Assembly (NCBI GenBank): GCA_937892255.1
Contig: CALAUL010000090.1
Span: 1-39,162, forward strand
DNA length: 39,162 bases
Reading direction: 5' to 3'
From: an uncultured Bacteroidales bacterium
GTDB lineage: Bacteria; Bacteroidota; Bacteroidia; Bacteroidales; Marinilabiliaceae
Shown: in pieces, positions 8,252-14,818 of the stretch
Layout of the letters: every line of letters begins with the position of its first letter
Numbering within the stretch: the stretch's first letter is position 1
The notes under the pieces: model-generated
Database searches by the model: none
Told to the model about the DNA's origin: nothing
What the model saw: only the letters and a program-made list of their open reading frames with translations
Position numbers and translations under genes: made by a program

Positions 8252-8902
8252 ATGGATATAGTAGCGTTGATAAGATATGTAATACAGGGCATAATGGTGG
8301 GCTTCATGGCTTCGGTACCATTGGGTCCGATAGGAGTATTATGTATACAGCGCACTTTGAGTCGAGGACGTTTGTCGGGTTTTGCGAGTGGCTTGGGAGC
8401 TGCAACGTCGGACTTGATATATGCCATAGTGGCGGGTTTCAGTGTGTCGATGGTCATGGAGTTTGTGCAGGCACAGGAGCAGATGTTGACATTGTTGGGA
8501 GCTGTGGTGTTGGTAGGTTTGGGGCTTAAGATATATTTTTCGAATCCGGTAAAACAGATGCGCAAACAGCGATTGTCGCCGAGACGGAGTTCGGGTTTGT
8601 GGCAAGATTACATATCGACATTTCTTTTGACGGTGGCTAATCCGTTGGCTATATTTTTGTTTGTGGCAGGTTTCAGCATAGTGGGCAGCAGTGGAGATTT
8701 GCTGAATAGGGTGGTGATGCTCTGCGGAGTCTTTGTCGGAGCCGCTATGTGGTGGTTTATCCTCACAATGTTGGTGGGGCTGTTCAGAAAAAAATTAACG
8801 CTCAAGCGACTTTATTATCTCAATAAAATAGCCGGAGCGGTAATAGTTGTTCTCGCCATAGGGGCGTTGTTGTATAAGCTTGTTGTTAATCTTTTGTTTT
8901 AG
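8252..8902 (+). CDS. LysE-family amino-acid exporter
   Basis: Inner-membrane exporter of 216 residues, usual size for LysE/RhtB proteins that export amino acids or related small molecules. About six membrane segments are visible. The N-terminal family signature reads GFMASVPLGPIGVLCIQRTLSRG (residues about 17-39), followed by GFASGLGAATSDLIYA. A second conserved stretch, FLLTVANPLAIFLFVAGF, lies near 125-142. The middle loop (PVKQMRKQRLSPRRSSG) is strongly basic, consistent with a cytoplasmic position. The gene has its own promoter and converges on the thioesterase gene. Substrate cannot be inferred from the sequence. Confidence 0.88.
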   Translation: MDIVALIRYVIQGIMVGFMASVPLGPIGVLCIQRTLSRGRLSGFASGLGAATSDLIYAIVAGFSVSMVMEFVQAQEQMLTLLGAVVLVGLGLKIYFSNPVKQMRKQRLSPRRSSGLWQDYISTFLLTVANPLAIFLFVAGFSIVGSSGDLLNRVVMLCGVFVGAAMWWFILTMLVGLFRKKLTLKRLYYLNKIAGAVIVVLAIGALLYKLVVNLLF

Positions 8903-8904
8903 AG

Positions 8905-8927
8905 TCTTTGAGGAGTCCCATCAAAGA
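8905..8927. other. Short inverted repeat between convergent genes
   Basis: TCTTTGA at 8905-8911 and TCAAAGA at 8921-8927 form a 7-bp stem with a 9-nt loop in the 52-bp gap between the convergent LysE-family and thioesterase genes. It may end transcription, but there is no clear T-tract on either side. Confidence 0.3.
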
Positions 8928-8954
8928 AAAAGTCAATTCATATAGTTGTAATAT

Positions 8955-9383
8955 TTACTCTGCAGAAGAGTTGTCGTCCTTGAAATAAGGTTCGATGAGT
9001 TCTCTGATATAGTCGGGCATCTTCGTTGGTCTGTTGCGAGCGGTGTCGATGAAGACGAGAGTAGTGTATCCGTCACATAGCACCTTACCTTCGGCATTGA
9101 GGACCTTGTAGTTGAAGCGAATCTTGATATTTGGCATTTCGTCGAGAGAAGTTACGATGGTGAGTTCGTCATCGTATTTGGCGGACTGCTTGTAGTTGCA
9201 GTGTAGGTCGATGAGTGGGAGCATGATTCCGTTTTCCTCCATCTTGGCATAGGGTAGGCCTATTTGTCGAAACATCTCTGTGCGTCCCACTTCAAAGTAA
9301 ACAGCATAGTTGGCGTGGTATACTACGCCCATTTGGTCAGTTTCGGCATAACGCACGCGTATTTTGGTTGATGTTGTTATCAT
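8955..9383 (-). CDS. Acyl-CoA thioesterase, 4-hydroxybenzoyl-CoA thioesterase/YbgC-FadM type
   Basis: Hot-dog-fold thioesterase, 142 residues, likely hydrolysing acyl-CoA in the cytoplasm. The family motif RVRYAETDQMGVVYHANYAVYFE (residues 9-31) contains the catalytic aspartate, D16, followed by the conserved GVVYHANY. The central FNYKVLNAEGKVLCDGYTTLVFID strand pair is typical. The start is supported by a -7 box 26 bp upstream on the minus strand. In other bacteria YbgC-like proteins sit in tol-pal operons, but no such genes are present here. It stands alone beside the repeat cluster. Confidence 0.9.
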   Translation of the reverse strand: MITTSTKIRVRYAETDQMGVVYHANYAVYFEVGRTEMFRQIGLPYAKMEENGIMLPLIDLHCNYKQSAKYDDELTIVTSLDEMPNIKIRFNYKVLNAEGKVLCDGYTTLVFIDTARNRPTKMPDYIRELIEPYFKDDNSSAE

Positions 9384-9408
9384 ATTTGAGAATATTGAAA
9401 TTGCGGTA

Positions 9409-9416
9409 CAAAGATA
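9409..9416 (-). promoter_or_regulatory. Putative -7 box (TATCTTTG) for the thioesterase gene
   Basis: CAAAGATA on the plus strand reads TATCTTTG on the minus strand, 26 bp before the thioesterase start. No clear -33 element is visible. Confidence 0.55.
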
Positions 9417-9520
9417 TTTGAAATAAAGTCAGCATAGGGCATAAAGGGTAAATATTTTGATTTTTTTGATAGGTTGTTGTGTATTTGTGCGCCATGCAAA
9501 GGGGGGGTGTATGGTTTGTT

Positions 9521-9741
9521 CCACTGTGCGTGGGGCACTCACTTTTCTGTATGGACAGAAAAGTAAGCAAAAGAACCACCGCACGGACGCCCTTTAGCTA
9601 AAAATTGACTCCAAAATGCTAAACTCGTCAAACTCGCTACGCTCAGACAGTGCCGAGTTCTTAACGCATTTTGAAGCCAATTTTCTTCACGCACAGGGCT
9701 GAAAGGTGCGGAGAAAGTTACCAAGTAAGGCTGTCGGGTTG
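9521..9741 (+). repeat. Dispersed structured repeat, copy A
   Basis: Bases 9579-9713 are identical over 135 nt to 10085-10219 in copy B. At its left end lies a hairpin with arms ACTTTTCTGT (9541-9550) and ACAGAAAAGT (9555-9564), loop ATGG. In B and C the same hairpin has longer arms and a different loop, so pairing is kept although the sequence changed. Inside, 9601-9619 pairs with 9666-9684 as a 19-bp stem in minus-strand RNA. Reading frames across it on the minus strand (for example 9539-9724) match those in the other copies only because the DNA is repeated. Confidence 0.92.
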
Positions 9742-9840
9742 ACTGAATGGTTATTGAATAGAAACTGAATAGGGATTGAATAGTATTTGAATGGGGTTTG
9801 GTTAGAGATAAAATGAAAAGAAAATAGGGATTGAACGATG
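9742..9840 (+). repeat. Degenerate tandem array, 11-bp period (9 units)
   Basis: Nine consecutive 11-mers: ACTGAATGGTT, ATTGAATAGAA, ACTGAATAGGG, ATTGAATAGTA, TTTGAATGGGG, TTTGGTTAGAG, ATAAAATGAAA, AGAAAATAGGG, ATTGAACGATG. The consensus is near ATTGAATAGGG. A tenth unit, GCTGTCGGGTT, precedes them with one extra base. The period is not a multiple of three and the unit carries TGA and TAG, so all plus-strand frames are closed. Confidence 0.85.
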
Positions 9841-9932
9841 ATTTTTTTTAATCCTACATCAATAAACCTCTGCTCGGTTGGATTTACAATCCGACAGTTG
9901 TGAGTATCAGCATTTGCAATGCTTTGATAGCT
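9830..9932 (+). repeat. 103-bp linker repeat, copy 1
   Basis: Matches 10380-10482 with about 5 differences in 103 bases at an offset of exactly 550 bp. It starts with the last 11-mer of the array (ATTGAACGATG), then a T-tract. It contains two small hairpins: GTTGGATT-TAC-AATCCGAC, and GCATT-TGC-AATGC near 9910-9922, whose left arm is lost in copy 2. Confidence 0.88.
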
Positions 9933-9976
9933 TCCGTTTATCAGTGTATATTTGAACCGCTTTTTGCTTGGGCTTA

Positions 9977-10034
9977 TGTCCGCTGCGCACAACATCAGTA
10001 ATGCGATTTTCTCGGGTTGGTGTCCGCTGTGCGC
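9977..10034 (+). repeat. 44-bp tandem duplication leading into copy B
   Basis: TGTCCGCT occurs at 9977 and again at 10021, exactly 44 bp apart, within loosely similar flanks. The reverse complement of the same 44-bp arrangement is seen at 47, 91 and 135 near the window start. Forty-four is four times 11. Confidence 0.7.
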
Positions 10035-10235
10035 GGGGCACATACTTTTTCTGTGCAAACAGAAAAAGTACGCAAAAAGAATTGCCGCACGGACGCCCTT
10101 TAGCTAAAAATTGACTCCAAAATGCTAAACTCGTCAAACTCGCTACGCTCAGACAGTGCCGAGTTCTTAACGCATTTTGAAGCCAATTTTCTTCACGCAC
10201 AGGGCTGAAAGGTGCGGAGGAGGTTACCTAGTAGG
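10023..10235 (+). repeat. Dispersed structured repeat, copy B (most complete)
   Basis: Left hairpin: arms TACTTTTTCTGT (10043-10054) and ACAGAAAAAGTA (10059-10070), loop GCAA. Long stem: 10107-10125 pairs with 10172-10190. Read as minus-strand RNA all 19 positions pair, two of them G-U; read as plus-strand RNA those two are A-C mismatches, so the minus strand is the better folded one. An inner stem AACTCG/CGAGTT lies within. Bases 10085-10219 equal copy A exactly. Copy A to B offset is 506 bp, B to C 572 bp. No credible gene lies inside. Confidence 0.92.
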
Positions 10236-10390
10236 ATTGTTGGTGTTAGTGTCGGGAGATTGAAGGGTTATTGAATTGGAATTGAACGGTGTTTGAGTAG
10301 GATTTGAATAGGTATTAAATGGAAATTCAATAGAGCATGAATGGGATTTGGGTAGAGATAAAGAGGAAACTGAATAGGGATTGAACGATG
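10236..10390 (+). repeat. Degenerate tandem array, 11-bp period (14 units)
   Basis: Two units (ATTGTTGGTGT, TAGTGTCGGGA), one extra base at 10258, then twelve exact-length 11-mers from 10259: ATTGAAGGGTT, ATTGAATTGGA, ATTGAACGGTG, TTTGAGTAGGA, TTTGAATAGGT, ATTAAATGGAA, ATTCAATAGAG, CATGAATGGGA, TTTGGGTAGAG, ATAAAGAGGAA, ACTGAATAGGG, ATTGAACGATG. The last units align with the end of the first array. Confidence 0.85.
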
Positions 10391-10482
10391 ATTTTTTTTA
10401 ATTCTACATCAATAAACCTCCGCTTGGTTGGATTTACAATCCGACAGTTGTGAATATCAACATTTGCAATGCTTTGATAGCT
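10380..10482 (+). repeat. 103-bp linker repeat, copy 2
   Basis: Second copy of 9830-9932, about 95 percent identical. The bases from here to copy C (10483-10594) differ more from the matching stretch before copy B and are 22 bp longer, again a multiple of 11. No gene is seen. Confidence 0.88.
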
Positions 10483-10594
10483 ATTGCATATCTGTATATA
10501 TTTGAAGCCTTGCAAATGCTGATACTCTATGAGGACGGATAGCTGTTCCGCCCGTGCAGAGCAATGTTTGCAATATGTTTTTCTTTGGTTATTG

Positions 10595-10807
10595 TTCGCT
10601 GTGCGCGGGGCACATACTTTTTCTGTGCAAACAGAAAAAGTACGCAAAAAGAATTGCCGCACGGACGCCCTTTAGCTAAAAATTGACTCCAAAATGCTAA
10701 CCCCGCCAAACTCGCTACGCTCAGACAATGCCGAGTTCTTAACGCATTTTGAAGCCAATTTTCTTCACGCACAGGGCTGAAAGGTGCGGAGGAGGTTACC
10801 TAGTAGG
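10595..10807 (+). repeat. Dispersed structured repeat, copy C
   Basis: Same layout as copy B: hairpin arms 10615-10626 and 10631-10642, long stem 10679-10697 with 10744-10762. It differs from B at four positions within the 135-bp core, three of them in the inner AACTCG region and none in the 19-bp outer stem. This fits selection or recent duplication acting on the outer stem. Confidence 0.92.
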
Positions 10808-11060
10808 ATTGGTGGTGTTAGTGTCGGGGTGATGTGGGGATATTGTTGGTTTTGTGTTGGGATAATGGTTGTGTAATTGGCGTTTCGTGTGGGTGGATAT
10901 TTTGGATAATATCGGGTTGGTGTATGGTTGTTGTTGGGGGTGATGTGGGATTATACTGGGTTAGTGTTGTGTTTATGGGTGGAAATTAGTGGGTTGGTGT
11001 GGGGATAATGGGGGTGTGGTGTTGGATTTGATAATTTGTATTGCTGAATATTGTATGGGT
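10808..11060 (+). repeat. G/T-rich tandem array with 11-bp period (about 23 units)
   Basis: Cutting at 11 bp from 10808 gives units such as TAGTGTCGGGG, TGATGTGGGGA, TTGTGTTGGGA, TAATATCGGGT, TGTTGTTGGGG, TTATACTGGGT, TGGTGTGGGGA and TAATGGGGGTG. A G-run falls repeatedly at positions 8-10 of the unit. The plus strand has very few C. The units are more diverged than in the first two arrays and lose register after about 11060. Confidence 0.75.
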
Positions 11061-11295
11061 TATAATTTGTGAATGTCCGCATGGTAAGGTATGGGTAGAA
11101 GATGGCGTGTGATAGTGAGTGTTTTGGGTTGGGATTGGTCGGGTAGTGGTTTAAAATTTTTGTATTGTGGGGTGTAAATAAAGTTGAGTTGTTAAGGTGT
11201 TGACAAATAGTTTAGTAGGTTATTGAGTTTGAGGTAATACTAAAGGGAAGTATAAAAAAATGAATAAGTATAGTTTTACATCATAAAATTTATTA
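11061..11295. other. Gene-free stretch after the repeat cluster
   Basis: About 235 bp, still G/T-biased up to ~11200 (possible decayed 11-mers) and then A/T-rich. No ORF, tRNA or convincing terminator is visible before the -7 box at 11296. Confidence 0.6.
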
Positions 11296-11303
11296 TATCT
11301 TTG
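11296..11303 (+). promoter_or_regulatory. Putative -7 box (TATCTTTG) for the zapA operon
   Basis: TATCTTTG lies 20 bp before the GTG start at 11324. No TTTG is found at the expected -33 distance. Confidence 0.6.
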
Positions 11304-11323
11304 TTTCGTTTAATTTAGGCATA

Positions 11324-11617
11324 GTGGGTAGTAGAGAGAGTGAAATAATAAAGGAGCACGAGAAGTTGGTAAATCAGTTGCTGGCTCGATGTGAGAGTTT
11401 GGAGCGTAAGGTTTCAGTTCTCACACAGGAGCGTGATGCGATGAAGGCGGCGTTGTTGGGGAAGGAGGCGGCATATGACGACCTTATCAGTGAGTATAGG
11501 GTGTTTAAGATGTCGATGAGTCTTAGAGGGGAGACGCAGGGTACAGAGGAGGTGAGGAAATATTTGGCGCACATGATAAAGGAGATAGATACTTGTATAG
11601 CAATGTTGAACGAGTAA
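11324..11617 (+). CDS. Small coiled-coil protein upstream of zapA
   Basis: A 97-residue protein with a GTG start; no in-frame ATG occurs before codon 40, and the frame begins just after a -7 box. Residues about 8-60 look like a continuous coiled coil (heptad leucines and valines in EKLVNQLLARCESLERKVSVLTQERDAM, given here in parts), followed by a second short helix (80-97). No signal peptide is present. It ends 13 bp before zapA. Position and form recall ZapB, the coiled-coil partner of ZapA, but I see no sequence proof. Probably a cytoplasmic division-associated protein; function is inferred from context only. Confidence 0.65.
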   Translation: MGSRESEIIKEHEKLVNQLLARCESLERKVSVLTQERDAMKAALLGKEAAYDDLISEYRVFKMSMSLRGETQGTEEVRKYLAHMIKEIDTCIAMLNE

Positions 11618-11630
11618 AAGGGAATGAGAG

Positions 11631-11936
11631 ATGAGTGGTAATGACAAAGTAATAGTGCAGATAGATTTGTTGAGTGCACCGTTTAAGGTAAATGTTGAGG
11701 CGAAGAAGGAGCCGTATGTGCGCAAGGCGATAGAGATATTGAAGGAGAGGTATAAGCTTGAGGTGGAGAGATATGAGCAGAAGGGGCATGTAGATGAGAG
11801 TAAGATGATGAAGTTGATGGTTATGACCGTGATACAGACGTTGTCGAATTGTTTGGAGGAGCAGGAGGGAAATGATATGAAGGAGAAGATAAAGATGTTG
11901 GACGAACGGATAAAGGAGTATTTAGATAAGGAATAA
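11631..11936 (+). CDS. zapA: Cell division protein ZapA
   Basis: Small cytoplasmic protein of 101 residues that bundles FtsZ filaments. The N-terminal beta-rich part (VIVQIDLLSAPFKVNVEAKKEPYVRKAIEIL, split across residues 7-37) has the ZapA-type pattern in which a short strand pair is followed by a helix beginning EPYVRKA. The C-terminal half is a long helix rich in Glu and Lys, ending in a coiled coil (EEQEGNDMKEKIKMLDERIKEYL). It sits between the coiled-coil gene and ribonuclease Y, an arrangement common in Bacteroidota. The ATG at 11631 overlaps nothing and follows the upstream stop by 13 bp. Confidence 0.85.
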   Translation: MSGNDKVIVQIDLLSAPFKVNVEAKKEPYVRKAIEILKERYKLEVERYEQKGHVDESKMMKLMVMTVIQTLSNCLEEQEGNDMKEKIKMLDERIKEYLDKE

Positions 11937-12032
11937 GAGAGAAAAAAAGTGGCATTAAATGTGGGTGTTTGGAAAGCTGAACAGCATTTATGTCGAATTA
12001 CATATATATAAATTTAGTATTAAAGGAAGACG

Positions 12033-13574
12033 ATGGATATGATTTTAACAATTGGTATTGGTATCGGAGGATTGTTAATAGGTGGATTGGTCACATGGGT
12101 GATTATGAATACTGCTTTAAAAAATCGGAGTGCCAAGATAATTAAAGAAGCTGAAACAGAAGGTGAGGTAATAAAGAAGGAGAAGATGCTTCAGGCAAAG
12201 GAGAAGTTTCTTTTGTTGAAGTCTGAGCATGAGAAGGAGATAAACTCACGTAATCAGAAGATGGCTGCCGCAGAGAATAAGATTCGGCAGAAAGAGAATG
12301 TCTTGAACCAGAAGACTGAGGAAGTTCAGCGTAAGACAAAAGAGTTGACAGCATTGAAAGAGACTTACGACAGACAGTTGGAGCAGGTTGATAAGAAGAA
12401 AGAGGAGGTTGAGAAAGTAAGGAAGCAGCAGATAGAGAAGTTGGAGGCTATATCGGGAATGTCGGGCGAAGAGGCTAAGGAGATGCTTGTGGAGAGTTTG
12501 AAGGAAGAGGCAAGGACAGATGCTATGTCGTATATCAATGACATAATGGACGAGGCCAAGATAAATGCCACGAAAGAGGCGAAGAAGGTTGTGCTTCAGA
12601 CTATACAGCGAGTAGCGACGGAGACAGCTATAGAGAACTCAGTGACGATATTCCATATTGACTCTGACGAAATAAAGGGACGAATCATAGGTCGAGAGGG
12701 TCGTAATATACGAGCATTGGAGGCTGCTACGGGTGTTGAGATAATAGTAGATGATACACCGGAGGCTATAGTGTTGTCGGCATTTGACCCTATGCGACGA
12801 GAGATAGCGCGTTTGGCACTTCATCAGTTGGTGACAGATGGACGAATACACCCTGCGCGAATAGAGGAGGTTGTCAACAAGGTGCGTAAGCAGGTCGAGG
12901 AGGAAGTCATAGAGACAGGCAAGAGAACGTCAATAGACCTTGGCATACATGGCTTGCATCCGGAGCTTATCAAGCTCATAGGTAAGATGAAGTATCGTTC
13001 GTCGTATGGACAGAACCTATTGCAACATGCACGAGAGACGGCGAATCTCTGTTCGGTGATGGCTTCGGAGTTGGGACTCAATGCCAAGAAAGCCAAGAGA
13101 GCCGGTTTGCTACATGATATAGGCAAGGTCTCTGACGAGGAGCCAGAATTGCCACACGCAATACTTGGTATGAAGTTAGCGGAGAAGTATAAAGAAAAAC
13201 CTGAGATATGTAACGCTGTGGGTGCTCACCATGATGAGGTTGAGATGCAGACGTTGATAGCTCCGATAGTTCAGGTATGTGATGCTATATCGGGAGCGCG
13301 TCCGGGAGCACGTCGAGAGATAATAGAGGCGTATATCAAGCGTCTGAATGACCTTGAGAATATGGCGTTGTCGTATCCGGGAGTCATCAAGACATACGCT
13401 ATACAGGCCGGTCGTGAGTTGCGCGTGATAGTAGGTTCGGAGAAGATAACAGACAAGGAGGCGGAGACAATATCATTTGACTTGGCACGTAAGATACAGA
13501 CAGAGATGACGTATCCGGGACAGGTGAAGATAACCGTCATACGCGAGACACGAGCAGTAAGTTATGCGAAGTAA
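12033..13574 (+). CDS. rny: Ribonuclease Y
   Basis: Membrane-anchored endoribonuclease that starts mRNA decay. The 513-residue protein has an N-terminal membrane segment (about 3-25), a long charged coiled coil (about 30-165), a KH domain with the GRIIGREGRN loop at 216-225, and an HD domain with H361-D362 in GLLHDIGK and a second metal-binding AHHDE at 398-402. All expected parts and the typical length (~510-520) are present. It follows zapA by 96 bp; that gap holds no gene or clear promoter. A terminator-like hairpin follows the stop. Confidence 0.97.
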   Translation: MDMILTIGIGIGGLLIGGLVTWVIMNTALKNRSAKIIKEAETEGEVIKKEKMLQAKEKFLLLKSEHEKEINSRNQKMAAAENKIRQKENVLNQKTEEVQRKTKELTALKETYDRQLEQVDKKKEEVEKVRKQQIEKLEAISGMSGEEAKEMLVESLKEEARTDAMSYINDIMDEAKINATKEAKKVVLQTIQRVATETAIENSVTIFHIDSDEIKGRIIGREGRNIRALEAATGVEIIVDDTPEAIVLSAFDPMRREIARLALHQLVTDGRIHPARIEEVVNKVRKQVEEEVIETGKRTSIDLGIHGLHPELIKLIGKMKYRSSYGQNLLQHARETANLCSVMASELGLNAKKAKRAGLLHDIGKVSDEEPELPHAILGMKLAEKYKEKPEICNAVGAHHDEVEMQTLIAPIVQVCDAISGARPGARREIIEAYIKRLNDLENMALSYPGVIKTYAIQAGRELRVIVGSEKITDKEAETISFDLARKIQTEMTYPGQVKITVIRETRAVSYAK

Positions 13575-13610
13575 AATATGAAAAGATAAGATACGACAAG
13601 TATCGCGTGA

Positions 13611-13641
13611 GAGGGGGCATATGCAAATATGCCTCCTCTTT
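13611..13641 (+). terminator. Terminator-like hairpin after rny
   Basis: GAGGGGGCATAT (13611-13622) pairs with ATATGCCTCCTC (13627-13638), including one G-U, loop GCAA. The following T-tract is short (TTTG), so termination may be partial. Confidence 0.65.
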
Positions 13642-13700
13642 GTGTGTATAGGAGGAGGTGTGAGGAGAGAGAGATAAGAGAGAGATAAGAGAGAAATATG

Positions 13701-14312
13701 TTATTTGCCCAAGAGAATAAGTTTGCTCTCCGGTCCCATGTTGAAGAGCAGGTCGAGGATAGAGAGGTCGGGAATAAAGCCATGTTTTTGGGCGAAGACC
13801 TGGTAGTAGGGAGCGTAGTGTTGAGTCTTGAGCAGGTGTTGAAATTTAGGTTCTATGGCAATTCGTAGGTCGGTATAGTCGTCGGGGCATTTGACGAAGT
13901 CAGAAGTCAGGGAGTAGTTGACAGATACGCCGATGAGTTTGGCGATAAGATTCATGATGTCGATATTCAAGTCCCACATAAAAGAGTGTTGTTTGTTGTA
14001 TATAGCGGCGAAGTCGTCGGCATAGAACTCATAGAACGGTGTGCTGTTGTAAGCAGAAAGCATAGACCTTTGGTGTTGTTCGGCCCAAGGAGTGTCGTAG
14101 TTGATTTTGATGTCGCGGTATAGTTTGTTGTAGTTGCTTTCTACGGGAACGGAGAGAGCTTGAGTGCCTGTCGTTGTCATGATAACAGTGCGTGTGCGGA
14201 AGGTGCGTCGTTGGTAAGAGCCACAAGCTTCGAAGCATACATTGCCATCGTTGGTAAGTTGTATCCAGTGGTTGATACAGCCACAGTAGGGGAGATAAAG
14301 TAGTTTGTTCAT
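13701..14312 (-). CDS. WbqC-family protein
   Basis: Protein of 203 residues from the ATG at 14312; a TTG six bases upstream is less likely. It resembles the WbqC family: an N-terminal LPYCGCINHWIQL, then a strand region with YQRRTFRTRTVI, a central LSVPV, and the conserved tract in which a tyrosine-rich helix reads RSMLSAYNSTPFYEFYADD. The C-terminal helices end in DLLFNMGPESKLIL, also typical. Some relatives lie in O-antigen or capsule loci, but the biochemical role is not established. No signal peptide is seen. It is followed upstream (on this strand) by the LapA-domain gene, 44 bp away. Confidence 0.8.
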   Translation of the reverse strand: MNKLLYLPYCGCINHWIQLTNDGNVCFEACGSYQRRTFRTRTVIMTTTGTQALSVPVESNYNKLYRDIKINYDTPWAEQHQRSMLSAYNSTPFYEFYADDFAAIYNKQHSFMWDLNIDIMNLIAKLIGVSVNYSLTSDFVKCPDDYTDLRIAIEPKFQHLLKTQHYAPYYQVFAQKHGFIPDLSILDLLFNMGPESKLILLGK

Positions 14313-14356
14313 TGCCAATAAAGAGTAAAACGGATATAGAAAAGATAGAGAGAGAG

Positions 14357-14704
14357 CTAAGAAGCGGAATCGTTGTCTTTTATTTCTGTGAAGGCGTCAA
14401 CTTCGGTGATGTTGTTGCCAAGTGAGGCATTGTCAGAAGAGGCGTTGTTGTTTTTGTCGGAAGGAGCGACAATCTCTTTAGTCTTTTTGTTTTTGCGATT
14501 AGCCATAGAGAAGATGATGTCGATGGTGAGGCCGCAGAATATGCCTATGATGAAAGTAAAGACAATGAGAGCGGCAACGGAGGGAGCGAACGTCCAGCCG
14601 AGGAAATTGACAAGGACGACATCGGTATTTTGTAGCACGAAAGTTACCAAGAGGATAACAGCGAGGGCTACTAACGAAATGTAGATAGTGTTTTTAGTGC
14701 TCAT
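14357..14704 (-). CDS. LapA-domain (DUF1049) membrane protein
   Basis: Small inner-membrane protein of 115 residues with two membrane segments (about 6-26 and 40-62), then a basic patch ANRKNKKTKE and a polar, Ser/Asn-rich tail. The pattern VLQNTDVVLVNFLGWTFAPSVAALIVFTFIIG (here described as residues 24-55, Q-N-x-x-x-V at the first helix end) is that of LapA-domain proteins. E. coli LapA acts with LapB in lipopolysaccharide assembly control, but in Bacteroidota the role of such proteins is unclear. It is encoded between the WbqC-family and ABC-F genes. Confidence 0.8.
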   Translation of the reverse strand: MSTKNTIYISLVALAVILLVTFVLQNTDVVLVNFLGWTFAPSVAALIVFTFIIGIFCGLTIDIIFSMANRKNKKTKEIVAPSDKNNNASSDNASLGNNITEVDAFTEIKDNDSAS

Positions 14705-14723
14705 AACTCTAAGCGGTATTAAG

Positions 14724-14780
14724 GTATAAAAAAATGGAAAACTGAAAGGAATGTTGTTATGCTCTCAATTCTCCATTTTT
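14724..14780 (-). terminator. Terminator for the ABC-F gene
   Basis: On the minus strand AAAAATGGA (14780-14772) pairs with TCCATTTTT (14738-14730), followed by more T and TA. The stem can extend inward with one mismatch (AATTGA/TCAGTT). It lies between the ABC-F stop and the LapA-domain start. Confidence 0.65.
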
Positions 14781-14818
14781 GTATTTAAAAAGTGATTTTC
14801 AGTGATAGGAAAGATGTC

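Noticed and set aside
9539..10772. Minus-strand frames (60-123 codons) inside the repeat cluster
   Set aside because: They restate the repeated DNA, have different ends in each copy, run into the 11-bp arrays, and lack start signals. Better explained as non-coding structured repeats.
9521..10807. Insertion sequence or transposon
   Set aside because: No transposase frame, no terminal inverted repeats enclosing the units and no target-site duplication could be seen; spacing in 11-bp steps argues for amplification in place.
9742..11060. CRISPR array
   Set aside because: Units are 11 bp, degenerate and contiguous, with no unique spacers and no cas genes nearby.
11937..12032. Small RNA gene between zapA and rny
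   Set aside because: Only 96 bp, with no convincing promoter, stem or terminator.
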